DNA of 64,000 nt from Nitrososphaerota archaeon. Lineage in GTDB: Archaea > Thermoproteota > Nitrososphaeria > Nitrososphaerales > Nitrosopumilaceae. This document shows, piece after piece, positions 9,824-17,604 of the stretch. Each line of letters opens with the position of its first letter. Positions within the stretch are counted from its first letter, which is position 1. The stretch spans positions 1-64,000 of the forward strand of contig JABDDN010000001.1 in NCBI GenBank assembly GCA_013287585.1, in the 5' to 3' direction. The notes beneath the pieces were generated by a model. It saw only the letters and a list, made by a program, of their open reading frames with translations. It searched no databases and was not told where the DNA came from. The position numbers and the translations under genes are program-made.

Positions 9824-10491
9824 AGTGCAATTGCGCGTACAGGTGATCCTGTCGTCCCCTTTAACTTTAAAGGCAAAACAACTAACTTAAAATGCATTCT
9901 TGAAATTTTTTCCAAATTGCATAAATTTTCTAAAATTAAAATGCCTTTGTTTAAGAGTTGATGATGTGCCAAAAACCTTGAATCTGAACCCAAATCAATA
10001 CTCGGTGAATCTATTCCGACCAAACTTATTTTCTTTTTTACTAAATATTTTGCTGCAGATATTGAGATTCCTGGATTTTTTGTAAAATAATATTTCTTTA
10101 ATAGATTCTTGTACCAACCTGTAGCAAAGATTAGAGTTGAATTTGGCTGTAATTTACCATGTTTATTCTCAAACTCAATAATGTCTTGCTTAGTGATTGC
10201 CTCATTTGCTCGTTTTTTTATTTTAAATAAAATTGCATCAGTGACAAGCCTTCTTAGTGGAATTTTATCAATCTTTACACCTTTTTCCACAAAATGAAAT
10301 GGCGCATCAATATGGGTACCTGAATGTGAGCTCAAAAAAATAAGTTCAAGATTATAACCATCTTCTTTATTTGTTGCCCATGAAATAAATCGAGGTTGTG
10401 GTGATCCGGGAAAACTTGGAAGCTTTGTAGAAATTTCTAGTGTAAGATCTAACGGTGGCATTAAATTTGTTTTATCAGTGTAACTAATCAA
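9820..10491 (-). CDS. Cyclase family protein (kynurenine formamidase-like)
   Basis: The metal-binding HSGTHIDAPFHF motif (residues about 57-68) is the hallmark of the Cyclase/KynB family (HxGTHxDxPxHF). The 223-residue length is normal. KynB hydrolyses N-formylkynurenine, but most archaeal members are uncharacterised and no other tryptophan catabolism gene is nearby, so the substrate is open. TTG at 10491 is the start; no upstream ATG is in frame. Its 3' end overlaps the convergent AmrS gene by four bases. Confidence 0.75.
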   Translation of the reverse strand: MISYTDKTNLMPPLDLTLEISTKLPSFPGSPQPRFISWATNKEDGYNLELIFLSSHSGTHIDAPFHFVEKGVKIDKIPLRRLVTDAILFKIKKRANEAITKQDIIEFENKHGKLQPNSTLIFATGWYKNLLKKYYFTKNPGISISAAKYLVKKKISLVGIDSPSIDLGSDSRFLAHHQLLNKGILILENLCNLEKISRMHFKLVVLPLKLKGTTGSPVRAIAL

Positions 10492-10542
10492 TTTTGATAT
10501 CTGGTAGTCAAAGGTTAAATATTGTGAAACGAGAATTATATT

Positions 10543-10803
10543 ATGCCTACAACCTATATCTTGCTAAATTCTGATTTGGGTTCTGACGTAGAAATCATTC
10601 AGAAAATTAAAGAAATACTGGATAAGGAGGGCAAATCTATTCGATATGAAGTTCAAGGGGTGTACGGCGTATATGATATAATTGTAAAAATAACAGCAGA
10701 TAACATGGATCTTTTACGCAATATTATAACAAACAAAATTAGAAAAATAGACAAAGTGTATTCAACCTTAACAATGATGGTTATAGAAGAACAAGAACAA
10801 TAA
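10543..10803 (+). CDS. Stand-alone Lrp/AsnC ligand-binding (RAM) domain protein
   Basis: The 86-residue protein has the beta-alpha-beta-beta-alpha-beta pattern of the Lrp effector domain: YILLNSDLGSD, GVYGVYDIIVKI, DKVYSTLTMMVIEE. It has no helix-turn-helix, so it cannot bind DNA alone. Such domains can mix with full Lrp proteins or act as small-ligand sensors; two Lrp-like proteins occur elsewhere in the window (52.6 kb and possibly 49.9 kb). It lies between the divergent cyclase gene and the convergent aminotransferase. Function is inferred from fold only. Confidence 0.8.
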   Translation: MPTTYILLNSDLGSDVEIIQKIKEILDKEGKSIRYEVQGVYGVYDIIVKITADNMDLLRNIITNKIRKIDKVYSTLTMMVIEEQEQ

Positions 10804-10804
10804 A

Positions 10805-11953
10805 CTAACTTTTTTTTATTGCATTTACGACTTTCATGATTTGAACTTCTGTATTAAAAAAGTGCATTGAAGCCCTGATCACTTTTTGAGTAAATATTTC
10901 TCGTACTGCAAGAATCATATTTTGTTTCTCAAGTCTTTCTACAACAATTTTTGGATCTTGGTTTAAAAGTGAAAATGAGACTATGCTTGTTCTTTTCTCT
11001 GGTTCTTCAGGTCCATACAAAATAACGCCTGGAATTCTTGATATCTCTTCACGCATTATGTTGGCAAGTTTGATGTTCTTTTTTCTAACATTCTCAAGAC
11101 CTAATCGTAACAAATAGACAACAGATGCTTCAAGGCCAGCAATGCCGGCCCAATTACGAAATCCAGCTTGGAACTTTGCTGGCATCTCCTTGTAAGCAAT
11201 TTTACCTTCATGAAATATGGCTGATTCTCCACCCACCTGAAGTGGTTCTAGCATCTCACTTGATTCTTTTTTACAAAAAAATATCCCAGTTCCCATCGGA
11301 CCACAAAGCCACTTTGAACCATTAAAAGACATAAAATTACATTTGATTTTATCTACATTAACATCTTCAAGACAACCAATTGTTTGCGCTGCATCTATAA
11401 AATATGGGATATTTTTTTCAGCTAAGATATTTCCAATTTGTTCTACAGGCAAAATTGCACCTGTATTAAAGAGAGCGTGGCTTAATACAACAAGATCAGT
11501 GTTGTCATCAATCATCCTTCTTAATTCTTCAAGATCAAAATAACCAACATTATTGACTTTCAAACTCCTCACTGCTAACTTTTCAGCTAAACGTACCCAT
11601 GGATAATGATTTGCTGGATGTTCATGATTTGAATCACGAATTATAATATTTGATGTCTGTTTTAATTTCAAACCATTGGCAACCATGTTAACTCCATCTG
11701 TAGTACTTTGAGTAAAGATTACTTCATCTGGTTTACATTTTATTAAATGTGAAATTGCCTTTCTTGCAAGAAAGAATATTTCTGTAACATAATTGTCTGC
11801 TTTTTTTGAATCTGGCCCCATCTCATTATAGTTTACAAGAAAATCAGTCATCGCCTTTATACTAGAAATCGGCATAAGCGAGGTTGATGCATTGTTTAGA
11901 TAGATTGTATCTTTAAACGGAAAATCTTGAGAAACATCATAATCCAAATTCAT
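10805..11953 (-). CDS. Class V aminotransferase / cysteine desulfurase-like
   Basis: The 382-residue PLP enzyme has FNGSKWLCGPMGTG, with the catalytic Lys, and HEHPANHYPW, close to the NEHHSN motif of SufS/CsdA-type desulfurases. A catalytic Cys loop near residue 350, required for cysteine desulfurase, is not obvious (the end reads REIFTQKVIRASMHFFNTE, as in isopenicillin N epimerase-like relatives). It is therefore best called a class V aminotransferase. Start ATG 11953 lies only 24 bases from the divergent gene's ATG at 11978. Confidence 0.78.
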   Translation of the reverse strand: MNLDYDVSQDFPFKDTIYLNNASTSLMPISSIKAMTDFLVNYNEMGPDSKKADNYVTEIFFLARKAISHLIKCKPDEVIFTQSTTDGVNMVANGLKLKQTSNIIIRDSNHEHPANHYPWVRLAEKLAVRSLKVNNVGYFDLEELRRMIDDNTDLVVLSHALFNTGAILPVEQIGNILAEKNIPYFIDAAQTIGCLEDVNVDKIKCNFMSFNGSKWLCGPMGTGIFFCKKESSEMLEPLQVGGESAIFHEGKIAYKEMPAKFQAGFRNWAGIAGLEASVVYLLRLGLENVRKKNIKLANIMREEISRIPGVILYGPEEPEKRTSIVSFSLLNQDPKIVVERLEKQNMILAVREIFTQKVIRASMHFFNTEVQIMKVVNAIKKS

Positions 11954-11977
11954 TATTATATTACGATCTATCTAGGT

Positions 11978-12601
11978 ATGGCGTTGTTTAAAAATCATGA
12001 TAATACTACAAAGGCTGAAATTATTTTGAATTTACAAAACATACTTACACAAAATAAAATTAATTCAGTTTTGTATTCAGATCCATTTCTTAAAGCTGGT
12101 TTTATTGCAAAACTTGTAGAGGATCTAAAGCTAGATGTTCTATACTTAGATCTTGATCTATTGTATAGTGGATATTTAGTATCTGGTATGATTAAAACTC
12201 CTCAAAACCTTACTTTATTCCGTCCTACTTTTGAAGCACTAAATAAAACACTGGCAAAAATTTTGGTGGATTTGAGCACTAAAAAATCGGTAGTGATCAT
12301 CGATTCTCTTAATGGACTTTTTAATATATTAAACAAGAAAAAGGAAATTGGCAAGATTGTCGTCTCATGTGTTATGTTACTGGCAAGTATGGCATATAGT
12401 ACTGATTCCTATATTGTCATAACTAGTATGGTTAGGTTCAAGAAAGAGGAAGGGTGGGTACTATCTCCTACTGGAAAACGTTTGATAGAAGCAAAGAATG
12501 GTGAAAAGATTTTGCTTGAAAAAAATGATCAAGGAATAGTTTTAAATTTTTTAGATAAAAAAGAAAAATCTATTATTCCTGCAGATTCAATCCCACTTTA
12601 A
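11978..12601 (+). CDS. Conserved hypothetical protein, RecA/ATPase-like fold possible
   Basis: The frame is open from 11927, but the ATG at 11978 avoids an overlap with the divergent aminotransferase and gives a normal N-terminus (MALFKNHDNTTKAEII). The 207-residue protein shows alternating beta strands and helices. VLYLDLDLLYSG and KSVVIIDSLNGLFNIL look like the Walker B and neighbouring strands of RecA-type ATPases (hhhhD-S). The usual Walker A GxxxxGK is missing; the place is taken by SVLYSDPFLKAGF. It may be a degenerate, non-hydrolysing relative. Function is unknown. Confidence 0.6.
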   Translation: MALFKNHDNTTKAEIILNLQNILTQNKINSVLYSDPFLKAGFIAKLVEDLKLDVLYLDLDLLYSGYLVSGMIKTPQNLTLFRPTFEALNKTLAKILVDLSTKKSVVIIDSLNGLFNILNKKKEIGKIVVSCVMLLASMAYSTDSYIVITSMVRFKKEEGWVLSPTGKRLIEAKNGEKILLEKNDQGIVLNFLDKKEKSIIPADSIPL

Positions 12602-12873
12602 TCCAATCTTTTTATTATGTGGTATCCGAACTGAGTTTTTACTATGTCTGAAACTTGACCTTTTTCTAGAGAAAATGCAGCTTTTTCAAATTCTGACACC
12701 ATCATACCTCTACCAAAATACCCAAGATCGCCACCTCGTTTTTTCGAGCCATCAATTGAATATTCTTTAGCAAGATTTGCAAAGCTTTCACCTTTTGCAA
12801 TTTTTGTTTTTAATTCTTGAGCAAGACTTAGCTTTTCAACTAAAATATGTGCACAATGAACTTTGTTTGCCAT
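12598..12873 (-). CDS. Parvulin-type peptidyl-prolyl cis-trans isomerase
   Basis: The 91-residue single-domain protein carries HAHILV-like HCAHILVEKL, GGDLGYFGRGMMVSEFEKAAF and FGYHIIKR, which is the complete rotamase core of PpiC/Pin1-type isomerases. It has no signal peptide, so it acts in the cytoplasm or at the membrane. Very small parvulins are a known feature of Thaumarchaeota (for example CsPinA and NmPin). It overlaps the convergent hypothetical gene by four bases. The 190 bases upstream contain two strong palindromes and face the ferredoxin gene. Confidence 0.93.
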   Translation of the reverse strand: MANKVHCAHILVEKLSLAQELKTKIAKGESFANLAKEYSIDGSKKRGGDLGYFGRGMMVSEFEKAAFSLEKGQVSDIVKTQFGYHIIKRLD

Positions 12874-12909
12874 GATTTTAAAATAAAATTAAATTATAAA
12901 AAAACGTCG

Positions 12910-12949
12910 ATTACATGTAATACATCCACTCATTCTAAAAATTTAGAAT
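12910..12949. promoter_or_regulatory. Two perfect palindromes in the parvulin-ferredoxin intergenic region
   Basis: At 12910-12921 there is a perfect 12-base palindrome (ATTACATGTAAT). At 12932-12949 there is an 8-base inverted repeat with a two-base centre (ATTCTAAA, AA, TTTAGAAT). They lie 37 to 76 bases upstream of the parvulin start and more than 110 bases from the ferredoxin start. They resemble dimeric repressor or activator sites. A factor-independent terminator is unlikely, since no gene ends here. Confidence 0.45.
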
Positions 12950-12981
12950 AAGCTAATGATTTCAAATAAAATTTTAACACT

Positions 12982-13036
12982 GTTATAAAATTCTCAAACG
13001 CCGTTATAACTCAATTATTTTGAGCAAGTTATATTA
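12982..13036 (+). promoter_or_regulatory. Ferredoxin promoter region with repeats
   Basis: GTTATAA occurs at 12982-12988 and 13003-13009, and a near copy (GTTATAT) at 13028-13034. The last fits the TATA box: transcription would start about 25 bases later, just before the ATG at 13064. A 5-base inverted repeat (CTCAA, TTATT, TTGAG; 13010-13024) lies directly upstream of that TATA element, where archaeal activators often bind. This suggests regulated expression of the ferredoxin; the regulator is unknown. Confidence 0.4.
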
Positions 13037-13063
13037 AGATCTGTTAGTGAATTAATACTGAAT

Positions 13064-13363
13064 ATGCCAGTTGGAATAATACCCGATATAGGCGAACAAA
13101 TGTGTATAGGATGTGCACTCTGTGTAGAGATCTGTACATCACTAGGCCCAGACGTACTAAGAGTAAAACCAGTAGAAGGCTGGAAGAGGGGTAAAGCATT
13201 TGTCTTTTATCCAGAAAGATGCATCTCAGACGGTGCATGTATAGGAGTTTGCCCAACAAAAGCAATCTTCTGGATGAGACCAATGGACTTTACAGTAGGT
13301 CAACCAGTACCATTATACAGAAACTCTGTATTCGTCAAAGGTTGGACTGAACTAGCAGAATAG
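13064..13363 (+). CDS. Dicluster ferredoxin with one Asp-for-Cys ligand (7Fe type)
   Basis: Motif one is C14-x2-C17-x2-C20-x3-C24. Motif two is C53-x2-D56-x2-C59-x3-C63-P, so the second Cys of that motif is Asp. In ferredoxins this pattern gives a [3Fe-4S] or an Asp-ligated [4Fe-4S] cluster next to a normal [4Fe-4S] cluster. The extra residues between the motifs (KRGKAFVFYPERC) and the 30-residue tail resemble archaeal respiratory and 2-oxoacid oxidoreductase ferredoxins. The protein is a soluble electron carrier. It is a single gene with its own promoter and regulatory repeats upstream. Confidence 0.9.
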   Translation: MPVGIIPDIGEQMCIGCALCVEICTSLGPDVLRVKPVEGWKRGKAFVFYPERCISDGACIGVCPTKAIFWMRPMDFTVGQPVPLYRNSVFVKGWTELAE

Positions 13364-13453
13364 TAGTCCGACAATTAACTTTCTTTTTCTTTAAACTATA
13401 CCTAGTGAGTACTATACCACGTTGTCTAAATATATGGAAAAATTCAACCATAC

Positions 13454-13951
13454 TTGTTGAGTAAACCCGGTAACTTATGGCGTCGTGTACATGGTAAGAT
13501 AACAAAAAAACCAACTAACTTTGGCTGGTTAATTAACAATAAACTTGCAGGAAGTGGAATGCCGACATCTATGGCTGAGCTTGAATGGGTTAGAAAACAA
13601 GGCGTGAAATCCATTATCACAATGACAGAAAATCCTCTTCCAGAGTCATGGATTAAAGATATTAACTATCTTCATGTGCCCACAGAAGATCTTTCTGCAC
13701 CAGACATGGATAAAATAGATCAGACTGTTGATTTTATTCAAGAACGGATCAAAAATGATGAACCTATTATGGTTCACTGTGCAGCTGGAATTGGTAGAAC
13801 GGGAACCATATTAGCTTGCTATTTGATAAAGTATCATAACTTATCTGCTAAAAATGCAATTGAAAAAGTGCGTAAAGAAAGACCAGGCTCCATACAATCT
13901 GAATCACAAGAAATAGCAGTAGGTCTTTATCACAAATTTGTTCACAAGTAA
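13454..13951 (+). CDS. Dual-specificity protein phosphatase
   Basis: The active site HCAAGIGRTG (Cys109, Arg115) is the HCxxGxxR(S/T) loop of cysteine phosphatases. ITMTENPLPESW and VPTEDLSAPD precede it as in the archaeal DSP/PTP-like group, and the general-acid Asp is likely in the DLSAPD loop. It would dephosphorylate proteins or small phosphoesters in the cytoplasm. The start is TTG at 13454 (or TTG at 13457). It ends at 13951, directly abutting the stop of the small convergent gene. Confidence 0.9.
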   Translation: MLSKPGNLWRRVHGKITKKPTNFGWLINNKLAGSGMPTSMAELEWVRKQGVKSIITMTENPLPESWIKDINYLHVPTEDLSAPDMDKIDQTVDFIQERIKNDEPIMVHCAAGIGRTGTILACYLIKYHNLSAKNAIEKVRKERPGSIQSESQEIAVGLYHKFVHK

Positions 13952-14098
13952 CTATTCTGGTATAGAAGTAGTTACCATTTTTCCATTTTCAAGCTTGATA
14001 AACAAAAATCTGTTATCCTTGAAGATCAAAGTTATTTCGCCATTTTTTTCTTCTACTTCAAGCAGTTCTTGTCCTCTAAGTCCATCGAATTTTGCCAT
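13952..14098 (-). CDS. Small conserved-looking protein, 48 aa
   Basis: This short gene was found by reading the minus strand of a stretch that would otherwise be empty. The ATG at 14098 starts MAKFDGLRGQELLEVEEKNG, and the 48-residue product ends VTTSIPE. It is charged and predicted beta (alternating EITLIFKDNRFLFIKLEN). It fits exactly between the phosphatase stop (13951) and the larger minus-strand gene (start of its stop region 14128), 29 bases downstream of that gene, suggesting co-transcription. Function is unknown. Confidence 0.55.
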   Translation of the reverse strand: MAKFDGLRGQELLEVEEKNGEITLIFKDNRFLFIKLENGKMVTTSIPE

Positions 14099-14127
14099 GA
14101 CCTAACTCTAATAATTCCATTTATATC

Positions 14128-14670
14128 CTATTTGGTAATCTCGATCTCTATTTCTTTAGAATGTGTTTTTTCATCAAATGTATCAGTATAGTCATGTTTT
14201 AACCAAGAAACAAAAATCTCTGCACCAACCTTGTGTTTTCCACTACCAAGATCAGACGCTTTGAATTCAATTCTCTCATTAAAATTAAGAAGTAGTTCTT
14301 GAGCCTCTGCCAGACTTTTTGGAATAAACGGTTCAAAATTTTTTGCTATCTGGATCCAGATCTTTTTTTCTGCCATTTGGGTGAGTTTAGGGTTACGTGT
14401 CCAAAATAACGCGGCTTTTCTGTAGGTGTCTACTGGTTTTCCTATCTCACGTTTTCGTAGTCCGCCTGTATAGAGTCTGACTCCGTATTTTAGCTTGAAC
14501 GTATTGTCATGTTTATTGTATGCTCTTTCCCAATTTTTTTCATTAAAAGCTTCTCGAAATGCACCCATTACAGCAAATTTTACATTTATTGTGACATTTT
14601 CATCGGCTCTGAATTTATCATTTGACTTCTCTAATTCCACATCAGTGATGAAGGTCTTTTCGTTAGACAA
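14128..14670 (-). CDS. Conserved hypothetical protein, 180 aa
   Basis: TTG at 14670 starts a soluble, charged protein (MSNEKTFITDVELEKSND). Aromatic-rich segments (FREAFNEKNWERAY, RKAALFWTRNPK, KKIWIQIAKNFEPFIP) mark a helical core, followed by a beta C-terminal region (KVGAEIFVSWLKHDYTDTF, EIEIEITK). No known domain is recognised. It lies divergent from RpoL, and a 48-residue gene follows it on the same strand. It may be a lineage-specific protein of ammonia-oxidizing archaea; this is inference. Confidence 0.55.
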   Translation of the reverse strand: MSNEKTFITDVELEKSNDKFRADENVTINVKFAVMGAFREAFNEKNWERAYNKHDNTFKLKYGVRLYTGGLRKREIGKPVDTYRKAALFWTRNPKLTQMAEKKIWIQIAKNFEPFIPKSLAEAQELLLNFNERIEFKASDLGSGKHKVGAEIFVSWLKHDYTDTFDEKTHSKEIEIEITK

Positions 14671-14716
14671 TTAACCGTAATGGTTTATATCCTCAATAAG
14701 TATTTTTTTTATTTAT

Positions 14717-14998
14717 ATGGATGCAAAGATAACAAAATCTTCTCCAAAGGAAGTTTCATTAACTATAACAAAATCTGATATTGGCACATTATACATAGTG
14801 CAACATGAACTTCTCAAGGAATCTAGCATAGAATTTGCAGGTGTAATAATGAAGCATCCACTTACTAGAGAATATTGGATGCGTGTAAACACGTCAAAAG
14901 GAAATCCATTAAAAGAAATAGAAAAGGCAGTAAAGACTGCAATTGAATATACAGATGAACTAAAAAAAGCAGTACATTCTAAATTAAAAGGTGTTTAA
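14717..14998 (+). CDS. rpoL: DNA-directed RNA polymerase subunit L
   Basis: The 93-residue protein carries LYIVQHELLKESSIEFAGVI followed by MKHPLTREYWMRVNT, matching RpoL/Rpb11, the small subunit that pairs with subunit D in the alpha-like heterodimer. A TATA-like run (ttatatcc) about 30 bases upstream leaves a short leader. The TFS gene starts immediately at 14999 with no gap, so RNA polymerase subunit and transcript cleavage factor are co-transcribed, followed by PCNA and aspartate kinase. Confidence 0.93.
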   Translation: MDAKITKSSPKEVSLTITKSDIGTLYIVQHELLKESSIEFAGVIMKHPLTREYWMRVNTSKGNPLKEIEKAVKTAIEYTDELKKAVHSKLKGV

Positions 14999-15310
14999 AT
15001 GAAATTTTGCCCCAAGTGTGAGGTGCGCTTAAAGCAAGATAGCTCTGATTCTTTTATTTGTCAAAAATGTGGTTACGCTGAAAAAGGCGGAAAAGAAAGA
15101 AAGCAAGTAAAAGGAGAGAGTAGCTCTACCATTAATGTTTTCGATAAAAATGAAAAAACGCCAACGTTACCTGTTATAAAAATTGACTGTGAAAAATGTG
15201 GAAACACAGAAGCAGTGTGGTGGATGTTACAAACTAGAAGCGCAGATGAACCAACAACTCAGTTTTACCGCTGCGTTAAATGTAGTTATACATGGCGTAA
15301 TTACGCATAA
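14999..15310 (+). CDS. tfs: Transcription factor S (TFIIS/Rpb9-like)
   Basis: The 103-residue protein has an N-terminal zinc ribbon (Cys4, Cys7, Cys21, Cys24) and a C-terminal one (CEKCGN... CVKCSYTW). Between the Cys pairs of the second ribbon sits QTRSADEPTTQFYRC. Its acidic DE is the catalytic tip that stimulates transcript cleavage by stalled RNA polymerase. It starts exactly after the RpoL stop (taaATG). PCNA follows after 35 bases. Confidence 0.95.
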   Translation: MKFCPKCEVRLKQDSSDSFICQKCGYAEKGGKERKQVKGESSSTINVFDKNEKTPTLPVIKIDCEKCGNTEAVWWMLQTRSADEPTTQFYRCVKCSYTWRNYA

Positions 15311-15345
15311 CGTTTAACTTGAAGATGTTAGACAACTGATTAAGT

Positions 15346-16092
15346 TTGGTATTTTCTGCAAAAACAAGTGGATCAGATGAATGGAAAGCAGTTATCTCTG
15401 CAATTTCTACTTTGGTAGAAGAAGCTACCTTTGAAGCAACAGGAGAAGGAATAGCATTTAGAGGCATGGATCCATCTCATGTTGCATTAATAGATATTGC
15501 ATGGCCCAACTCTGCATTTGAAAAATATGAGTGTGATAATGATGTCAAGTTTGGTGTAAGAATTGATGAATTTTCTAAGCTAATAAAAAGAGCCGATAAA
15601 AAAGATAGCATTGAGGTCAGTATATCAGAAGAAAACCTATTACTTGTTACAATAGGAAAAAATAAAAAATACAAAATGAGACTGATTGAGAGCTCTGCAA
15701 CAGATACTCCTCTTCCAAAAATCTCATATAATGCAAGGATTGGGGTTACCTCAACGGAGTTTGACAAAATTCTAGGTGATATACAAGTTGTTTCAGAATA
15801 TCTTTCAATAAGTGCAACAGCATCCAAAGCTGAATTTTCTGGAAGAGGTGATTCTGGAGAGGCAATAATAACACTAGAAAAGGGAATGGCAGAAATGCCT
15901 GAAATTGAGGTAAAAGAAGAAAGTACAGCAACCTATAGTTTGGAATATCTTAACAGCATTGTAAAAGCTGTGGGGACTGTTGCAGGAACAGTGATTTGCG
16001 AATATTCTACTAAGATGCCACTAAGATTAGAATTCAAAGTTGCAAACATAGGTAGAATTCATTTCTATTTAGCACCTAGGGTAGAAAGTTAA
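15346..16092 (+). CDS. pcn: DNA polymerase sliding clamp (PCNA)
   Basis: The 248-residue protein begins at TTG 15346 (MVFSAKTSGSDEWKAVISAI). It shows GIAFRGMDPSHVALIDIAW, the conserved early motif of PCNA, and ends with the typical RLEFKVANIGRIHFYLAPR segment. It forms a trimeric ring that tethers replication and repair enzymes. A single PCNA in this context suggests a homotrimer. It lies in the rpoL-tfs-pcn-lysC run. Confidence 0.96.
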   Translation: MVFSAKTSGSDEWKAVISAISTLVEEATFEATGEGIAFRGMDPSHVALIDIAWPNSAFEKYECDNDVKFGVRIDEFSKLIKRADKKDSIEVSISEENLLLVTIGKNKKYKMRLIESSATDTPLPKISYNARIGVTSTEFDKILGDIQVVSEYLSISATASKAEFSGRGDSGEAIITLEKGMAEMPEIEVKEESTATYSLEYLNSIVKAVGTVAGTVICEYSTKMPLRLEFKVANIGRIHFYLAPRVES

Positions 16093-16126
16093 AACATTTA
16101 AGGACAATTAAGACAGGTATACTGAA

Positions 16127-17530
16127 TTGAAATTAGTGTTGAAGTTTGGTGGAACATCAATTTCTTCTGCTGGAAATATTAGACATGTTGCTAATTTTAT
16201 TAATTCACTATCAAAACAACACAAGATAGTTTGTGTCTTTTCTGCAATTACTGGTGTCACAGATGATTTGATAAGAATAACAACCCTAATTCAAAATAGA
16301 AACAAAGACGCTGCAAATAATCTTGCAAAAAAAATAATTAAAAATCACCTGCAAATTTCAAATACATGTGTCAAAAATTCAAAAATAAGAAAAGAATTAG
16401 TCGATAAGATGACAACGGATCTTTCTGAACTACAAGAATTATTGCATGGAATGCTTTTACTTGGAGAAGTGACTCCTCGCTCTTCTGATTATCTTATCTC
16501 ATTTGGAGAAAGATTATCTATCAATCTAGTTGCAGCTGCTCTAAATGATTTAGGTACCAAAGCAGTAGCCCTTACTGGAAAAGATGCAGGAATAGTAACT
16601 GATTCAAATTTTGGTGAGGCAAAACCCCTTATGGACACAACAAGATTACATGTTTCTCATACAATTGATGCATTCTTGGAAAAAAAGACTTTACCTATCA
16701 TTGGAGGATTTGCAGGAGCTGATCAACATGGAAACATAACCACTTTTGGAAGAGGAGGCTCAGATTATACTGCAACAATTATAGCTTCTAGTATCAAGGC
16801 TGACGAAGTATGGCTTATGAGTGATGTAGATGGTTTAATGACAACCGATCCAAAAATTGTGAAAAACGCCAAGGTCCTAAAGGAAGTTTCTTATATCGAG
16901 GCTATGGAAATGGCGCTCTTTGGTGCAAAATACATTCATCCAAGAGCATTAGAACCATTAGTTACAAAAAAAATACCACTTAGAATAAGAAGTACATTTA
17001 ATGTTAAAAATCCTGGAACATTTGTAACTGCTACTCCAAAAGCTGATGCACAAAAAACAGTAAAATGTGTTAGTGCAATACGACACACTGCACTTATAGA
17101 TGTTAGAGGAGGAAGTATGGTTGGTGCACCTGGAACTGCTGCTACAATATTTTCTACACTTGCCAAAGCTGGAGTCAACGTTATGATGATCTCACAAAGC
17201 CCATCAGAATCAAGTATATCGATTATCGTAAAAAAGAATGATCTAGACAAAGCTGTTAACGCGCTTGAAATGAATCTGTTAGGTAAAATAATAAAAAAAG
17301 TAGATGTGACAGTTGATGTCGCAATAATTGCATTAATCGGATCCGGTATGAGGGGAATTGTTGGTGTTGCGTCAAAAGTCTTTGCGGCTGTTGCAAAAAA
17401 AAGAGTAAATGTTGTAATGATTGCACAGGGCTCTTCTGAGCTTAATTTGGCATTTGTAGTAAAAGATGTTGATTGTAATGCGGCAGTACAGGCACTACAT
17501 GATGAATTTGAACTTGCAAAAATAAATTAA
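16127..17530 (+). CDS. lysC: Aspartate kinase
   Basis: TTG at 16127 begins LVLKFGGTSISSAGNIRH, the KFGGTS motif of amino acid kinases. FGRGGSDYTATIIASS and SDVDGLMTTDPKIV follow. The C-terminal 170 residues form two ACT domains (LIDVRGGSMVGAPGTAATIF... IALIGSGMRGIVGVASKVF), which give feedback control by lysine or threonine. It phosphorylates aspartate at the head of the Lys/Thr/Met pathway. Archaeal aspartate kinases are 450-480 residues, so 467 is normal. Confidence 0.95.
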   Translation: MKLVLKFGGTSISSAGNIRHVANFINSLSKQHKIVCVFSAITGVTDDLIRITTLIQNRNKDAANNLAKKIIKNHLQISNTCVKNSKIRKELVDKMTTDLSELQELLHGMLLLGEVTPRSSDYLISFGERLSINLVAAALNDLGTKAVALTGKDAGIVTDSNFGEAKPLMDTTRLHVSHTIDAFLEKKTLPIIGGFAGADQHGNITTFGRGGSDYTATIIASSIKADEVWLMSDVDGLMTTDPKIVKNAKVLKEVSYIEAMEMALFGAKYIHPRALEPLVTKKIPLRIRSTFNVKNPGTFVTATPKADAQKTVKCVSAIRHTALIDVRGGSMVGAPGTAATIFSTLAKAGVNVMMISQSPSESSISIIVKKNDLDKAVNALEMNLLGKIIKKVDVTVDVAIIALIGSGMRGIVGVASKVFAAVAKKRVNVVMIAQGSSELNLAFVVKDVDCNAAVQALHDEFELAKIN

Positions 17531-17604
17531 TTTCATAAATTGAGTTCAAAAATGAGAATTGAGCCTTGGAAAAAGCATTTATGTAAAACAATGATTCGGA
17601 CTTT

